A stretch of 64,000 bases of DNA from Cavia porcellus. Lineage: Eukaryota; Chordata; Mammalia; Rodentia; Caviidae. This document shows, in pieces, positions 1 through 11,395 of the stretch. The DNA is taken from positions 1,427,173-1,491,172 of the forward strand of contig NW_026947502.1 of NCBI RefSeq assembly GCF_034190915.1. The letters are read 5' to 3'. How positions within the stretch are numbered: position 1 is the stretch's first letter; every line of letters starts with the position of its first letter. The translations under genes and the position numbers were made by a program. Below the pieces are notes generated by a model. It searched no databases, was not told the DNA's origin, and saw nothing but the letters and a program-made list of their open reading frames with translations.

Positions 1-65
1 TATTCTTATACAAAGCAGTTAGGAATTGAAAGCTCATGTACCAAGTTAATACAAGAAGGAAGCCA

Positions 66-205
66 AGAGTGGTGGAACAAACCTGTAATCCCAATGGTGG
101 GGAGGCTGAGGCAGGAAGGTCACTGCAAATGCGATGCCAGCCCTGAGCTCTACAGTGAGTTCAAGGCCAGCATGAGCTATACAAGGAGACTCTGTCTCAA
201 AAAAC
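66..205 (+). repeat. B1 SINE
   Basis: 7SL-derived monomer with CCTGTAATCCCA, GAGGCTGAGGCAGGA and a CTGTCTCAAAAA end. Confidence 0.75.
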
Positions 206-302
206 AAACATACAGGAAAGAGAAGAGGAAAGGGGAAATTACAAAAAAAAACTAATGACTTTTAGGAAAGATGATGTGATTTGTGACATTTCATTTTGTG
301 AG

Positions 303-420
303 GATGTCTGGGAGGTGACACCAGTAATTCTAGCACTTCCAGAGGCTGAGGCAGAAGGATCACCATAAGTTCAAGTGAAGTTCACTTTGGGCTACACGGT
401 GAGACCCTGTCTCAAAAAAA
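303..420 (+). repeat. B1 SINE
   Basis: Decayed 7SL monomer with GAGGCTGAGGCAGAAGGATC and GAGACCCTGTCTCAAAA. Confidence 0.7.
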
Positions 421-765
421 GAAAAAGCAAAGAAAGAGTCGGTCTTTTCTGGCTGCTGCCATGGAATGTATTTATGACAATGGAGTTCTTTTGCAAGACT
501 GATTTTAGGCCCCTAAAAGAGTTCTTGTAAAAAGCACCTCTCAAATCCCTTGAGCTCACCATAATGCTTACCATAGTGTTATGAGGTGACAGCACAAACC
601 CTAAAAATGCTATAAGGGAAATATTATAACTCTCAACCTGTCAGAGGTCTGCTACACCAAGTTCATGTCCTCTAAAAGTTGAATGGATTCTAGGAGGGAC
701 AGAGAGGTTAAGAGCAAGGAATATTTACCGAGGGTTGCCGGGGGACCCCACTTTACAGGGAAATT

Positions 766-851
766 TTATTCTTTTTATCGGTACCAGGGATCAAACTCAC
801 AACTGCCTGCTTGCAAGGCGGTGCTTATGCTGCTGAGCTAAATCCCCAGCC
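766..851 (-). repeat. ID-like tRNA-derived SINE, intact target duplication
   Basis: Reverse of the GGGGATTTAGCTCAG head. Flanked by CTTTACAGGGAAATT at 751-765 and 852-866. Confidence 0.9.
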
Positions 852-2442
852 CTTTACAGGGAAATTGTATAGAGCAGTATCCACATGGTTAGAGCTCTCA
901 TTGACCAGTAAGGGTATGAGGGGCCTCACTCAGGTAACAGAGATCCAACCAGGAAACGAGAAGCAACGGTGCACGAAAGAACACAGACTTCATCCAGGAA
1001 AGGAGGGCTTGGTCACCCACTGGGTGACTGACTGCTGTCCATGGAGGCCTCATTCGGCCTGGCATCTGTCCTTCCAGTAAATACACAGGCCTGGTCCTCT
1101 TTCCTTATGTGTCACCTCTGTCCTGCTCTCTCGAGGGCCTTGCCCTCTCCGATGCCCACAGTATTTCTGCCTGTCTTCGCTGTCTGTAAGAACAGAATGC
1201 GGCCTTTGTCCACGGCAGCCCCTCCTCCTCCAGCCTGCTGCCTGCCCAGGAGCCGGTTTACAGTGCAAACACAGGGCTGGTCCTCATGGTCTTCTGGCTC
1301 TCACGCTGGTCTGACCAGAGGGGAAAGCTGGACCCTGGGGCAAGATTCAAGGCTACACGTCCTCATGTCGCCCTCAGCGCCCGACCATGGGCATCTGCAC
1401 ATGTGCATGTCCCTTGCCTGGCCTCAGCGGCCTCCTCGTCCGGGGGTCCTGCCACTGCACATGTCCCCAGGAAAGCCCTGGAGCTTTCCAGGCCCGGGGA
1501 CCTTGGCTTTCCTGCACCAAGGCTGGGTGGGTTCGGACAGGGCGGGGACCCGGTCAGGGTCACAGCCAGAGCTGCAGGTCCCAGTGACTGGAGTGTGTCT
1601 GTGACATGGATCTACAGAACACTGATGACCCAAAGGCAGCGGGCTTGGGGCACCCTTAGGGCAGGGCTTCCGGGTTTCACCCTGAGGCTTGGAGGAAAAG
1701 GCGGGTCTTTGCTGAGATGCACTAGATTAGAAAAAAATATTGAAACACAGATGTCACAACACACAAGTGCAGTGGAAATATGGAAGTACCTGAGCCTTTA
1801 TTAACTTACTAAACCAGCAGGCCTGATAAGCACCAGAAATACGAAGTTACTAACGTGAGTTTAACAGCTATTCTAAAGCACCTGCCATGGTAGGATCCCT
1901 GTGACTTCTGCTGGGATACAGGCAGAGACTGGAAACTATAGACTTTGCTGCTTCCCTGCCTAATCGAAGAGTGTGTCGGGTTTCAGTAAGACGTCAGTGA
2001 GAACACAGATGGATTTCCCTCAGCTCAGCCCTCGCTCCTTTCCAGGACCAGGCCCCTCGACCACATTTAAGGTCACCTCCAAGGGCTGCCCCAGCACATG
2101 AGCAGGAGCAAAGTGGGCAGAGGCCCGGGCAGTGATGGCAATTCGAAAGGGCACCTACCCTGTGTGGGAAGCAGGAAGAAGGGCAGCACCCCAGGCGCCA
2201 GGTTCAGGGACAGAGCCATTGTTTCCCCTCGGGGGAGGCCGGATTTGGTCCTCAGGCAGCAGGACCTGAACATGGGTGCAGGAGTAACAGAAAGACCTGG
2301 GAGAGCCGGAGGGAGCCTGTCTAGGCACAGAGGCGGGGATTAATTAATTACTACAGGGGCACAGAGCAGTGGAAAGTGGGGAAGGAGCCAGGTACCATGG
2401 CCAGCTTCTTGGGGAAGAGGCTGGGCCACAGCCTTGGCCTGG

Positions 2443-2526
2443 TTTTTATTTTTTGGTACCAGGGATCAAACTCATGACCTCATGCTCACCAGGCAGGCCC
2501 TTATGCCACTGAGCTAAATCCCCAGG
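2443..2526 (-). repeat. ID-like SINE
   Basis: T-rich start, GGTACCAGGGATCAAACTC and a GAGCTAAATCCCCAG end on the plus strand. Confidence 0.85.
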
Positions 2527-2834
2527 CGACCCCCCCCCTCCCGGTTTTGACATGGCTGCAGGGCCTGCACCACCAGACCTGGGGCAGGAATTAGGTGGAA
2601 CTGGCTCTTCCTCTGCTCCAAGGTACCCTGCAGGGGAACAGGACTCAGACACAGACAACCCGGTCCCCTTCATTTTCGATGGCTTAATAGTAGTTTTCTT
2701 TACATCCGCTCACATTTAAACTTAACTTGCTTTTGGGGTGTGGGGTGTTTGGGGTTTGCGTCTGGGGCTTCAACATGGGCCTCGTGCATTAGAAGTGCTG
2801 TAGCTGAACTACATCTCCTACCAGTACATTTACT

Positions 2835-2868
2835 CTTATTATTTATTTATTTACTTACTTATTTTTTT
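2835..2868. repeat. ATTT-type microsatellite
   Basis: Repeated TTAT/ACTT units form the tail of the minus-strand B1 at 2862-2985. Confidence 0.7.
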
Positions 2869-2985
2869 ACTTTTTGAGACAGGGTTTCACCTGCAGTTCA
2901 GGATGGCCTCAAACTCCCAGCAATCCTCTTGCCTCAGCCTCCCCAGTGCTAGGATTACCAACATGGGCCATCATGACCGGCTTAC
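2862..2985 (-). repeat. B1 SINE
   Basis: TTTTTGAGACAGGG opening and GCCTCAGCCTCCC inside mark a reversed 7SL monomer. Confidence 0.8.
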
Positions 2986-3159
2986 TCTTATTTTTAAAAT
3001 TAAGAGTCTATAGTAGCCAAAACAAAAAGCCATTATCCTGACATAAATAGAAGCAGTCTGAGAAAACACATGGACACAGGAACACAATGGTTGCCTGCAG
3101 CAAATCCCACAGAGAACAGCGAGAGGGAGCCCAGCCGCCTGTGCCTTCCAGGGCGGGAT

Positions 3160-4480
3160 GAGCCTTGAGGCTGTGTCCCCGCACGGAGCCCACCGGGCAG
3201 CAGGCGCCCAGCCGGGCCCGCGTGGCCTGGGCGGGATGGGAAGGCAGAGGTCTGCAGACCTCGCCACGCGCGGGAGGGTAGTAAGGGCGCGGGCGGGAAC
3301 CCGGCTCAGAACCGTGGCACGGCCACGCGGGGTCGTGAGCAGGGCCCGGCCCGGCTGCCTGCAGAGGCCAGAAAGCACGCGGCGAGGCCAGGCACGAAGG
3401 ACGAGTGCGGCCCGTGGGCCCCGCACCACCGGCCCCGCGCGCCTCGCCCACGCCGGCGCCGACCCTCTAGACCCGCTCGGGCCGGGTGTCCAGGGTCCGC
3501 GGGAAAACCTGGGCGGCCCGGTTCTGGGGTTGCAGCGTGCGATGCTACGGGAAGAAGCCTCGGGGCGCCTCCAGGTCCACCAGGGCCTCGGGCGCCGCCC
3601 CGCCCCTCGCGGCCGCGGATGTGCGGCCCCTTTAAATCCGCGTGCCCCGCCCCGCCCCGCCCCGCGCCGCGACTCCGCCGCGTCCGGTCGGCCCCGCACC
3701 CGGCCCGCGCGACCCCGCAACGTCCGGTGCCCGCCCGCGCCCCCAGCACCGCCCGGCCCCGGGCCGCGCCCGCGCTTCCCGCCCCGGGGCCGGGCCCCGG
3801 CGCCCCTCTGCCCCCGCCGCCCGGGCCATGCGGCCTCGGGGAGATGAGGCTCCGCCACGGCACCTTCCTGTCGCTGCTGCTCTGCTGCCTGTGCGCCTTC
3901 CTCTCGCTGTCCTGGTACGCGGCGCTCGGCGGCCAGAAAGGTGAGCCCGGCGGGAGATCGCATCGCTGCGGAGGACCGGGCGCGCCCGTGGAGGCCTCGG
4001 AGCCCCGCCCGCCGGCCAGGAGGCACCGGAGCGGCGGCGCCTGCCTTCCTTCCTGCCGCCGCCTCCGGCCCCAGCGCCCGGCGAGGGGCGCGCCTTGCGT
4101 GTGTCCGGGTCGGGAGGAGGCCCGGCCGGCCGTGGGGTCCTCGAGCCAGGTCCCCCGAGCACAGACCCGGGCCTGCGCGCAGGGAGAGCGGCCTGAGGCG
4201 AGCTGGCTGGGAGGCCGAGGCTGAGCGGGGCGCCGCCTTCCGCACCCTCCCGGGCCGAGCGCGGGTTTCCAGTGCTTTGCGAACGCAGTCCAGACCGACG
4301 CGACCGGACCGACGCTGGGACAGCGGCTTCCCTAGGAGGAGGCACGCTGAGGCCTGGGTACCCAGGTACCCGTGGTTGGCGATTTGGGCCGGCTTCATAT
4401 TCGAGGGGGCCCAGGGGAGCCGGGTCTTCGGAGGCAAACAAGGCCAGCGGCGTGCGCTGGACCGGGAGCCCTTTTCTTAC
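3160..4480. promoter_or_regulatory. MGAT4B: CpG-island promoter of MGAT4B
   Basis: A long GC- and CpG-rich block spans the first coding exon and the start of intron 1. It contains a run of overlapping GC boxes (CCCCGCCCCG repeats around 3646-3666) about 180 bp before the start codon and no clear TATA box near it. This is the usual form of a broadly expressed TATA-less promoter. The exact transcription start cannot be read from sequence. Long open frames on both strands here reflect low stop-codon density in GC-rich DNA, not genes. Confidence 0.85.
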
Positions 4481-7400
4481 TGCATGCCGAGAATCCGACT
4501 GATCCTGCAGCCAGGCCAGGCTCTCCCGGTTTGAAGCCAGATTAGATATGGCCTTCCAGTTTCCAGCGGATGTGGGGCACGGAAAAGGGACCTGCCCTGA
4601 GAGGAAGGCACAGAAACAGGAATCTGCAGGGAAGGAAGAAGAGGGTCAAGGGAACCGGAGAGGAAGGGGACCCCGAGCAGGGCTTCCTGGAAGGCTGAGG
4701 TCAGGTCCAGGATGGAGCCAAAGCAAGTTTGGGCCCGGCTTCCCTTGGAACCTTGACTGCGACTATGCAGAGCTCTTGGGGCCCACCAGGCAACTGCTGG
4801 AGACCCATTCCTCAGGGAGTGGGGAGCCTGGCCTCGCCCCCACCCTGCCCAGCACCCGACAATCCCTCCTGGGAAATTGCAGCCAGCAAGCAAGCAAGCA
4901 CACAGCTGCCAGCGTCTGTGCCCTCACTGCACTTTGGCCTGACCTGGCATTGAGCCTGTTTTCTCCTCCCTAAGAGCTGGGCACAAGAGTTGTGCCCCAC
5001 TTTGGCTCTGGAATCTGTTTTGTCAACCAAGAGCCAACCAGGTGGAATGCTGTGGTTTGAGGGCCTCAGGGTTTCCTGACTTCTCTGCCTCCAGGGAGAG
5101 TGAGAAACCTCCAGAGTCTACTGCTGCTAGCTGTGTGCCAGCTGCAGGCCTCCGGGGCCAGTCCCTGCGGTGTCCAGGGGAGGAAAAGCAGAGTACCCAG
5201 CTTCAGCTGAGGGTACCTCTGGCCCACCTTGCTCGGCCCACCCAAGAGCAAGTGAAGGTGGTGGTACCCAGTGAATAAGGCAGGCACAGAGCTCAGGGTT
5301 CTGGCACTAGTGGTCCCACCCACAGTCAGAGAAGTCGGGGATGAAGGTGAGCTTGGATCTTATAGGTGGCAGCAGGTCAGGCAGGGCTGGAGCAGAGGCA
5401 AGCTGCTAAGGGACAAGGGACAGAAGGCTTGGAGTGGGCAGGACCCAAGTCCAGAAGCCCATTGCCTGCTGGTAAGCAAATGTTCAAGACCTGGCAGAGG
5501 ACTTAAGTCCCGGAGGAAGGGAGGCCATGATAGGAACCTGAGCCCAGGGAGATGCAGGATGTCCTACTGGACAGTCCGGCAGGACACAGAGCTTCTTCGC
5601 CTACTGGAGGAGCAGGAGTGGTCAGGATGGAGCCCTGCCCGCCTCTCCCTTCTGTGGTTACTCCTGGAGGGGCTGCTGTAGTGGAGCAAGTGGCACAAGG
5701 CTGCCCATAGGTCCACTGCCCAGGATGACTGTGTCTAGGTGGGGAAGCACCTGCCTCACTCCCTGTCAGCAGCTGCCAAGAAGGAGGCTCCCTGTACTTC
5801 AGCACTGCCCCACCGATATGTGCTGGGGTGCTGGGCCGCCAGCCCTGCAGTGGCCAGCTCTTCCTTCCAGGGGTCAGGTTTCTGGGCCCAGGCAGCTTCA
5901 GGGATCTAATAGCTGGAACCCACCACCACCCCCAGCTCCTTGTGGTCTGGGGCTTTAGCCCTGGTGCAATGGGTGTAGGGCATCTGGGCCACAAAGCTGT
6001 TCATACAGGAGGTGTCTGGGGAAGGGTCCACTTGGTTCTGCACTCTCCCCCCAGTGCCTCCTCCCTCCAGGTGACTTAGTGCTTAGACTTCTAGGTGCTG
6101 CAGGAGTCCTGTTGGAAATGGCCAAACTTGGCCTAGATCCTCACCTTCAGGGAAGTGGGATGTATGCCCACAGGGGGTCCAGGGACCAAGAGCTGACAAG
6201 TGGGAAGGAGGTGCTGCAAACCCCTGCACTGCAGGCTTGAAGGCTGTATCTGCTTTAATTAGGCCCTGAAGACAGAAGGGGAATCTGGGCAAGGCAGGGG
6301 CAGACACTGCCTGGGGCAGAGGAAGGGCCAGGAGCCAGCTAATAGGCCTGGCATGTCCCAGGGGGAGTTATCCAAAGGGCTGTGCAGGCAGGTGCCTGGC
6401 TCCCCAGGGAGCCCTCCCCACCCTGATACCCTGGCTTAGCTTGGGTGCAGCTGTTCTGAAGGGAGCCAGGGCAGGGGTATGCCAGGGAAGCCCTGTGATG
6501 GGCAGGCAGAGCCAGGCTTGCTGGTGCACTCTTACAGTCCCAGCACTCTGAGACAGGCAGGAGGACCACTGTTAAGAGCTCCAGGCCAGCCTGAACATCA
6601 TATCGAGATACTGTAAAAAAAACAAAACAAAACCAGAAGGCCCAGGCCTGACAGTCTCCAGGGTTTTCCTTTAGGGGCTTGCTGTTCCTGGGTTGAGCAA
6701 ACTCTGGGCTAGATTCTCAGCTGTCTGCTAATCCCAGCGTCTGATCAAGGAAATAGGACAGGTGGGGACAGGAGCCCAGACCACAGGGGACAGGCAGGCA
6801 TCTGGGGACGGCGTCACTGACTGCACCTGGTGCAATGGGACTTGGAGGGTAGGGCTCGGGGCAGCCCTTGGAAGTGAGGCCAAGCTCTTGTTTTCTGGCT
6901 GGAACCTCAGCAGCATGATCCGGGAAAACCATGTTTCAGGAGCCAGGGCGGGTGGGGCTGGGGGTACCCCGCCTGGGATAAAGTAATTCTGTAGCCACCT
7001 GCAAGGACGAAATGTTAGGCTGGGAGGAGAGGGCCAGAGCACGGAGGGCTGATCCCCTGCCGGGCTCTTCCTGCCACGCCTCTGTCAGGGCGGTTTCCTC
7101 CTGACCCTGACATAGCCCAGGTGGCGCCCTGGGTGTAGGGCGGCAGCGGGTCTGCTCGCTGGCGCCCTCTGCTGACGGCGGTGTGCGGCCCGCAGGGGAC
7201 ACGGTGGACATTTACCAGCGTGAGTTCCTGGCGCTGCGTGATCGCCTGCACGCGGCGGAGCAGGAGAGCCTTAAGCGCTCCAAGGAGCTCAACCTGGTGC
7301 TGGACGAAATCAAGAGGGCTGTGTCAGAGAGGCAGGCGCTGCGGGACGGCGAGGGCAACCGTACCTGGGGCCGCCTGGCAGGTGAGCGGTGGGCGGGTGA

Positions 7401-10400
7401 GCCCCTCTGCGGCCACCCAGCCGCCCTGACCCCGGCCTGACCCCTGTGCTCCACCCCAGAAGACCCCCGGCTGAAGCCCTGGAACGGCTCCCACCGCCAC
7501 GTGCTGCACCTGCCCACTGTCTTCCACCACCTGCCGCACCTGCTGGCCAAGGAAAGCAGCCTGCAGCCGGCCATCCGCGTGGGCCAGGGCCGCACCGGAG
7601 GTAGGGGAGGTGGGCAGCGGGTGGCGAGGCGACCCCCGGGATTCCACGCACCTCTTAGCACCCTGCATCCCCACAGTGTCAGTAGTGATGGGCATCCCCA
7701 GCGTGCGGCGGGAGGTGCACTCCTACCTGACAGACACACTGCACTCCCTCATCTCCGAGCTGAGCCCACAGGAGAAGGAGGACTCGGTCATCGTGGTGCT
7801 GATCGCTGAGGCGAGTGCGAGCGGGGAGGATATGGGGGTGCAGGGCAGCCAGGAGAAAGGAAAGGCGTTTCAGATATGCTAGCGGAAGCATGGTTGGGGT
7901 GTCCTCCACAAGCTTAGGAGCCCCTCGTGGAGTAACTGGTACTGGGTCCATTCACCAATTCTGCACTGCTGCCGGCTGCAGGCCTCCAAGGCCTGAGTGC
8001 CCAGCCTTCCTCGACCCTTACAGCGGAGGAGCAGTCCCTCCACACTGGGGATCCCAGTGCCTGCAGCCTCCACTCCCCTCCTTCCCCTGGGCCATGACGG
8101 GTGCGGCTCACAGGGTGCCTGGTCTTCCCGCAGACTGACCCTCAGTACACGGCTGCAGTATCAGAGAACATCAAGGCCTTGTGAGTCCTGCACCCAGAGC
8201 TAGAGGAAGGGCTGTGGGCGGGACCCCGCCTGAGCCTGAGAGAAAAGCAGAGTGACCTCCTTTCTGCCTGGGGGTGGCCCTTGGGACCTGGTTACTGGGG
8301 GCTCCCTTTACCCCTGGAGGCTGCCACCCACCGAGCCTTCCTGCTACCTCCCAGGTTCCCCACAGAGATCCATTCCGGGCTCCTGGAGGTCATCTCCCCT
8401 TCCCCCCACTTCTACCCAGACTTCTCCCGACTGCGAGAGTCCTTCGGGGACCCCAAGGAGAGAGTCAGGTATTTACCCTTGTCATGCCTAGCAGCTGGCC
8501 ACCTGTGCTGAGCAGCCAGCGGGGGGTGCCTGGCCCCGGCTGCCTACCAGTCTCCAGCCCCAGTGCTGAGGCCCTTGTGCCCTCCACAGGTGGAGGACCA
8601 AACAGAACCTCGACTACTGCTTCCTCATGATGTATGCGCAGTCCAAAGGCATCTACTATGTTCAGGTCAGCCCCAGGCTTGTTCAGGGCCTGCTGCCTTC
8701 GCTCTGCTCAGCCCTGCCCAGTGTGCGTCCTGACCCTGACCCTTTGCAGCTGGAAGATGACATTGTAGCCAAGCCCAACTACCTGAGCACCATGAAAAAC
8801 TTCGCCCTGCAGCAGCCCTCGGAGGACTGGATGATCCTGGAGTTCTCACAGCTGGGCTTCATCGGTGCGCGCTCACCCCCCATAGCCTGGCCAACCTCTC
8901 CACTGACAGGCTGCCCCAGTACCGGGCCATCTGCGAGCCTAGAGCCCCTGCATGGCATCTGGGCCATCTCTGCCTGCCCCCTGTGGCTCCCCCTGCCAAA
9001 AGCCCACCAGCGGCTTGGCTGAGGGAGGAAGAGGGACATGGCAGGCTTCCCACTAGCACCCTTCCACTCCCCTGCCCAGGGAAGATGTTCAAGTCCCTGG
9101 ACCTGAGCCTCATCGTGGAGTTCATCCTCATGTTCTACCGGGACAAACCCATCGACTGGCTCCTCGACCACATTCTGTGGGTGAAGGTCTGCAACCCCGA
9201 GAAGGACGCGGTGAGTGGGGCCGAAAAGGTCTGGGGAAGGTGGTCCAGCACAGCCATGGCCTTGCCCACACCTGCACATCTGAGCGTGAGGAGTGGGCTG
9301 CAGGAAGCCCTGACTGTCGCCAGGTGTCCCCGCCTCCCTTCACAGAAGCACTGTGACCGGCAGAAGGCCAATCTACGGATCCGCTTCAAGCCCTCGCTCT
9401 TCCAGCACGTGGGCACCCACTCCTCCCTGGCTGGCAAAATCCAGAAGCTGAAGGTGGGCCGCCTCCTGCTTCCTGCTGGGCCAGGCAGGGACGAGAGGGG
9501 GAGGCCAGGGGCTGACCTCCTTTGACCTGCGGTGCAGGACAAGGACTTCGGGAAGCAGGCGCTGCGGAAGGAGCACGTGAACCCACCTGCCGAGGTGAGC
9601 ACCAGCCTCAAGACATACCAGCACTTCACCCTGGAGAAGGCCTACCTGCGAGAGGACTTCTTCTGGGCCTTCACGCCGGCTGCCGGGGACTTCATCCGCT
9701 TCCGCTTCTTTCAGCCCCTACGCCTTGAGCGGTCAGTGCCCTACGCAGCAGCAGGGCGCCTGGGGAAGGGCAGCGTGGCCAGGGGCACGGGCTCAGCACT
9801 GGCATCTGGACCTGGGGTTCTTCCCTGAGACCCCAAGTTCCTTACTGAAAAGTGGGGCTCACAGTGAAACACTGTGAGCATCGCATCAGGCAGGCCCCTG
9901 GGTGCCCTGCGATGTCTGTTGCCATTGTCCCAGGAAGAGGCCCATCCTCGGCCAAGCCTCTGGGGGCCCACCTGGCGCTCCCATAGGCCTTGTGCAGAGC
10001 TGCAGGCCTGGCAGCAGCTCACCGCCTGCCGGCCGTGTGCAGCTTCTTCTTCCGCAGTGGGAACATCGAGCACCCAGAGGACAAGCTCTTCAACACGTCG
10101 GTCGAGGTGCTGCCCTTCGATGTGAGTGTGGCAGGGCATGGGCGAGGGCATGGGCATGCCCCAGCTCTCGTGCCACCGGCTGCAGTCTTTGGTTTGGCCC
10201 CCAGAACCCTCAGTCGGAGAAAGAGGCCCTCCAGGAGGGGCACTCGGCCACTCTGCGGTACCCACGAAGCCCAGACGGCTACTTGCAGATAGGTGAGCGT
10301 TGCAGGGCCCAGTGGGTGCATTGTGCAGGGTCAGGTGGGAGCCCAGGCCGCCTGGCCTCTCTGAGCTCCTTGCAACCTCCCTGCAGGCTCTTTCTACAAG

Positions 10401-10602
10401 GGTGTGGCGGAAGGTGAGGTGGACCCGGCCTTCGGCCCCCTGGAGGCGCTGCGCCTCTCCATCCAAACCGACTCCCCAGTTTGGGTCATTCTGAGCGAGG
10501 TGAGCTGGGCACATGCAGGGGAGCCCTGGGGGACCACCATGGCACTCCTGGCCTGCTGACCCAAGCCTGTTCTCCCAGATCTTCCTGAAAAAGGCCGACT
10601 GA
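3844..10602 (+). CDS. MGAT4B: Alpha-1,3-mannosyl-glycoprotein 4-beta-N-acetylglucosaminyltransferase B (GnT-IVb)
   Basis: Golgi type II membrane enzyme (GT54 family) that adds a beta-1,4-GlcNAc branch from UDP-GlcNAc to the alpha-1,3-mannose arm of N-glycans. Coding exons: 3844-3940, 7196-7381, 7460-7600, 7677-7810, 8134-8180, 8355-8468, 8590-8665, 8750-8864, 9080-9210, 9346-9453, 9538-9731, 10043-10121, 10205-10292, 10387-10499, 10579-10602. They sum to 1647 nt, 548 residues plus stop, the length I recall for human. Seen: short basic N-terminus (MRLRHG), one membrane segment at about residues 7-28, then a predicted coiled stem, an acidic LEDD motif at residues 266-269 (likely metal/nucleotide-sugar site), and the C-terminal part that in the GnT-IV family carries a lectin-like domain. 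The protein ends in IFLKKAD. All introns are GT-AG except intron 4, which begins with GC. An out-of-frame ATG lies 16 nt upstream of the start. Confidence 0.97.
3941..7195 (+). other. MGAT4B: Intron 1 of MGAT4B
   Basis: A 3.25-kb GC-rich intron between the membrane-anchor exon and the stem exon, with donor GTGAGC and acceptor CCCGCAG. Its first 500 bp belong to the CpG island. I see one B1 SINE (about 6505-6617) and otherwise unique sequence with no further exon or recognisable repeat. Several open frames of 70-160 codons occur on both strands but resemble no family. Confidence 0.85.
6505..6617 (+). repeat. B1 SINE in MGAT4B intron 1
   Basis: Decayed monomer with CCCAGCACTCTGAGACAGG and a CCAGGCCAGCCTGAAC segment, A-rich end. 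Confidence 0.65.
7811..8133 (+). other. MGAT4B: GC-AG intron 4 of MGAT4B
   Basis: Exon 4 ends GCTGAG at 7810 and the intron opens with GCGAGT; the acceptor is CCCGCAG at 8127-8133. Reading frame and protein (LIAE, then TDPQY) are kept only if the GC dinucleotide is used as donor. The nearest GT, four bases further, would shift the frame. GC donors are a known minor class, normally with strong flanking complementarity to U1, as here (AG before, AGT after). Confidence 0.8.
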
Positions 10603-11025
10603 GGGAGGCTTCCCAGATGTCTGCGCTGCCCCCGGAGGGCCCAGCGCATCCCCGAGGAGGTTCTGCCTGCTGCCGTCCAGCCGGCTGGCCTGGGGTCCAC
10701 CGCTGGCCCGGTGGCCCCAGGAGCTGGTGCTGCCCCGGCCTGGGCCGCAAGGAGTCTGGCCGCCCCACACTGTGCCTGAGGGCAGGCCCGCGCTGCCCGA
10801 ACCGAACAGGAACCGATCCCACTCGGATGCCGACCCGGCCAGCCTGGCCAGGCTATTTTAGAGGAGCTTTTCCTTGGGCGCTGCTGTTTCAGGCGCGAAC
10901 ACTGGAATGCATATACTACTTTACGTGCTGTGTTTTTTATTCTTGGATACGTTTGATTTTTCACCTAAGTCCACATATACTTCTATAAGAGTGTGACTTG
11001 TAATAAAGGGTTAACGGAAGTGTGT
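10603..11025 (+). other. MGAT4B: 3'UTR and poly(A) site of MGAT4B
   Basis: After the TGA at 10600-10602 the last exon runs on for about 420 nt to a canonical AATAAA at 11002-11007. Cleavage is expected about 15-25 nt further. The UTR becomes T- and A-rich from about 10850. No repeat is inserted in it. Confidence 0.85.
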
Positions 11026-11289
11026 GCCTCTGACCTGCAGCCTGTGAGGGGGACCGGGCGGTGGCCCCCCATCTCCAGCCCCCGCACGTGTGCCTCAGCC
11101 CTCAGTCCCTTCGCACGCACGGGCGGCAGCCTTTCCCCCACTGCAGCTGGGCGTCCCGACCGTGGGCGGCGGGGGGAGGCTTTCCGCCTAGGGCCGAGGG
11201 TCGGGCGAGCGCGCAGTCCCCAGGCCCCCGCCACGCCCCTGCATTTTTCCCTTGTGCACGTTTGGCCGCCGCCCCCGGGAAGAACGCAG

Positions 11290-11395
11290 CCAGGGTCAGC
11301 TCAGGTAACTTTATTAGAACACAGGCGGAGACGCGGCAGCGGAAACCCTGCCGTGCTCCCCGACGCTCCGGCTCGCCGACCCGCTGTCCTTCGCC
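11290..11395 (-). other. LTC4S: 3'UTR and poly(A) signal of LTC4S
   Basis: Downstream of the TGA (11398-11396) an AATAAA on the minus strand lies at 11315-11310, so the 3'UTR is only about 100 nt. The poly(A) signals of the convergent MGAT4B (11002) and LTC4S (11310) are about 300 bp apart. Confidence 0.8.

Larger units (their letters stand above)
1..3159. other. Intergenic DNA upstream of MGAT4B
   Basis: Holds three B1 and two ID SINEs. 870-2440 and 2530-2830 are unique and moderately GC-rich. No exon is recognisable; in particular, no conserved SQSTM1 coding exon is present, although by synteny that gene should lie further left. Open frames of up to 187 codons at 1041-1804 resemble no family. 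Confidence 0.7.
3828..7223 (+). other. Overlapping upstream ORF of MGAT4B (46 codons after splicing)
   Basis: An ATG at 3828 (context GGGCCATGC) lies 16 nt before the MGAT4B start in another frame. It reads to the exon 1 end at 3940, continues in exon 2 from 7196 and stops at TGA 7221-7223, giving 46 codons that overlap the main frame. It would matter only if transcripts start upstream of 3828. The peptide (MRPRGDEAP...) looks like nothing known, so any role would be in translational control. Confidence 0.4.

Noticed and set aside
1..3000. SQSTM1 exons expected from synteny
   Set aside because: No PB1, ZZ or UBA domain coding sequence is visible on either strand; the gene probably starts left of the window.
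2971..4437. 488-codon minus-strand open frame over the MGAT4B promoter, with several other long frames
   Set aside because: It lies in a CpG island where stops are rare. Composition is Arg/Ala/Gly/Pro-rich on both strands, no domain is seen, and it overlaps a real first exon.
7601..10578. A mirtron like human MIR1229 in a short MGAT4B intron
   Set aside because: Introns 2, 3, 7, 13 and 14 are 76-94 nt and some can pair partly, but none shows the human mature sequence (ending CTCCCACAG) with a clean long stem. Folding and small-RNA data would be needed.
9741..10964. 407-codon minus-strand open frame
   Set aside because: Antisense shadow of MGAT4B exons 11-15 in GC-rich DNA; no known domain.
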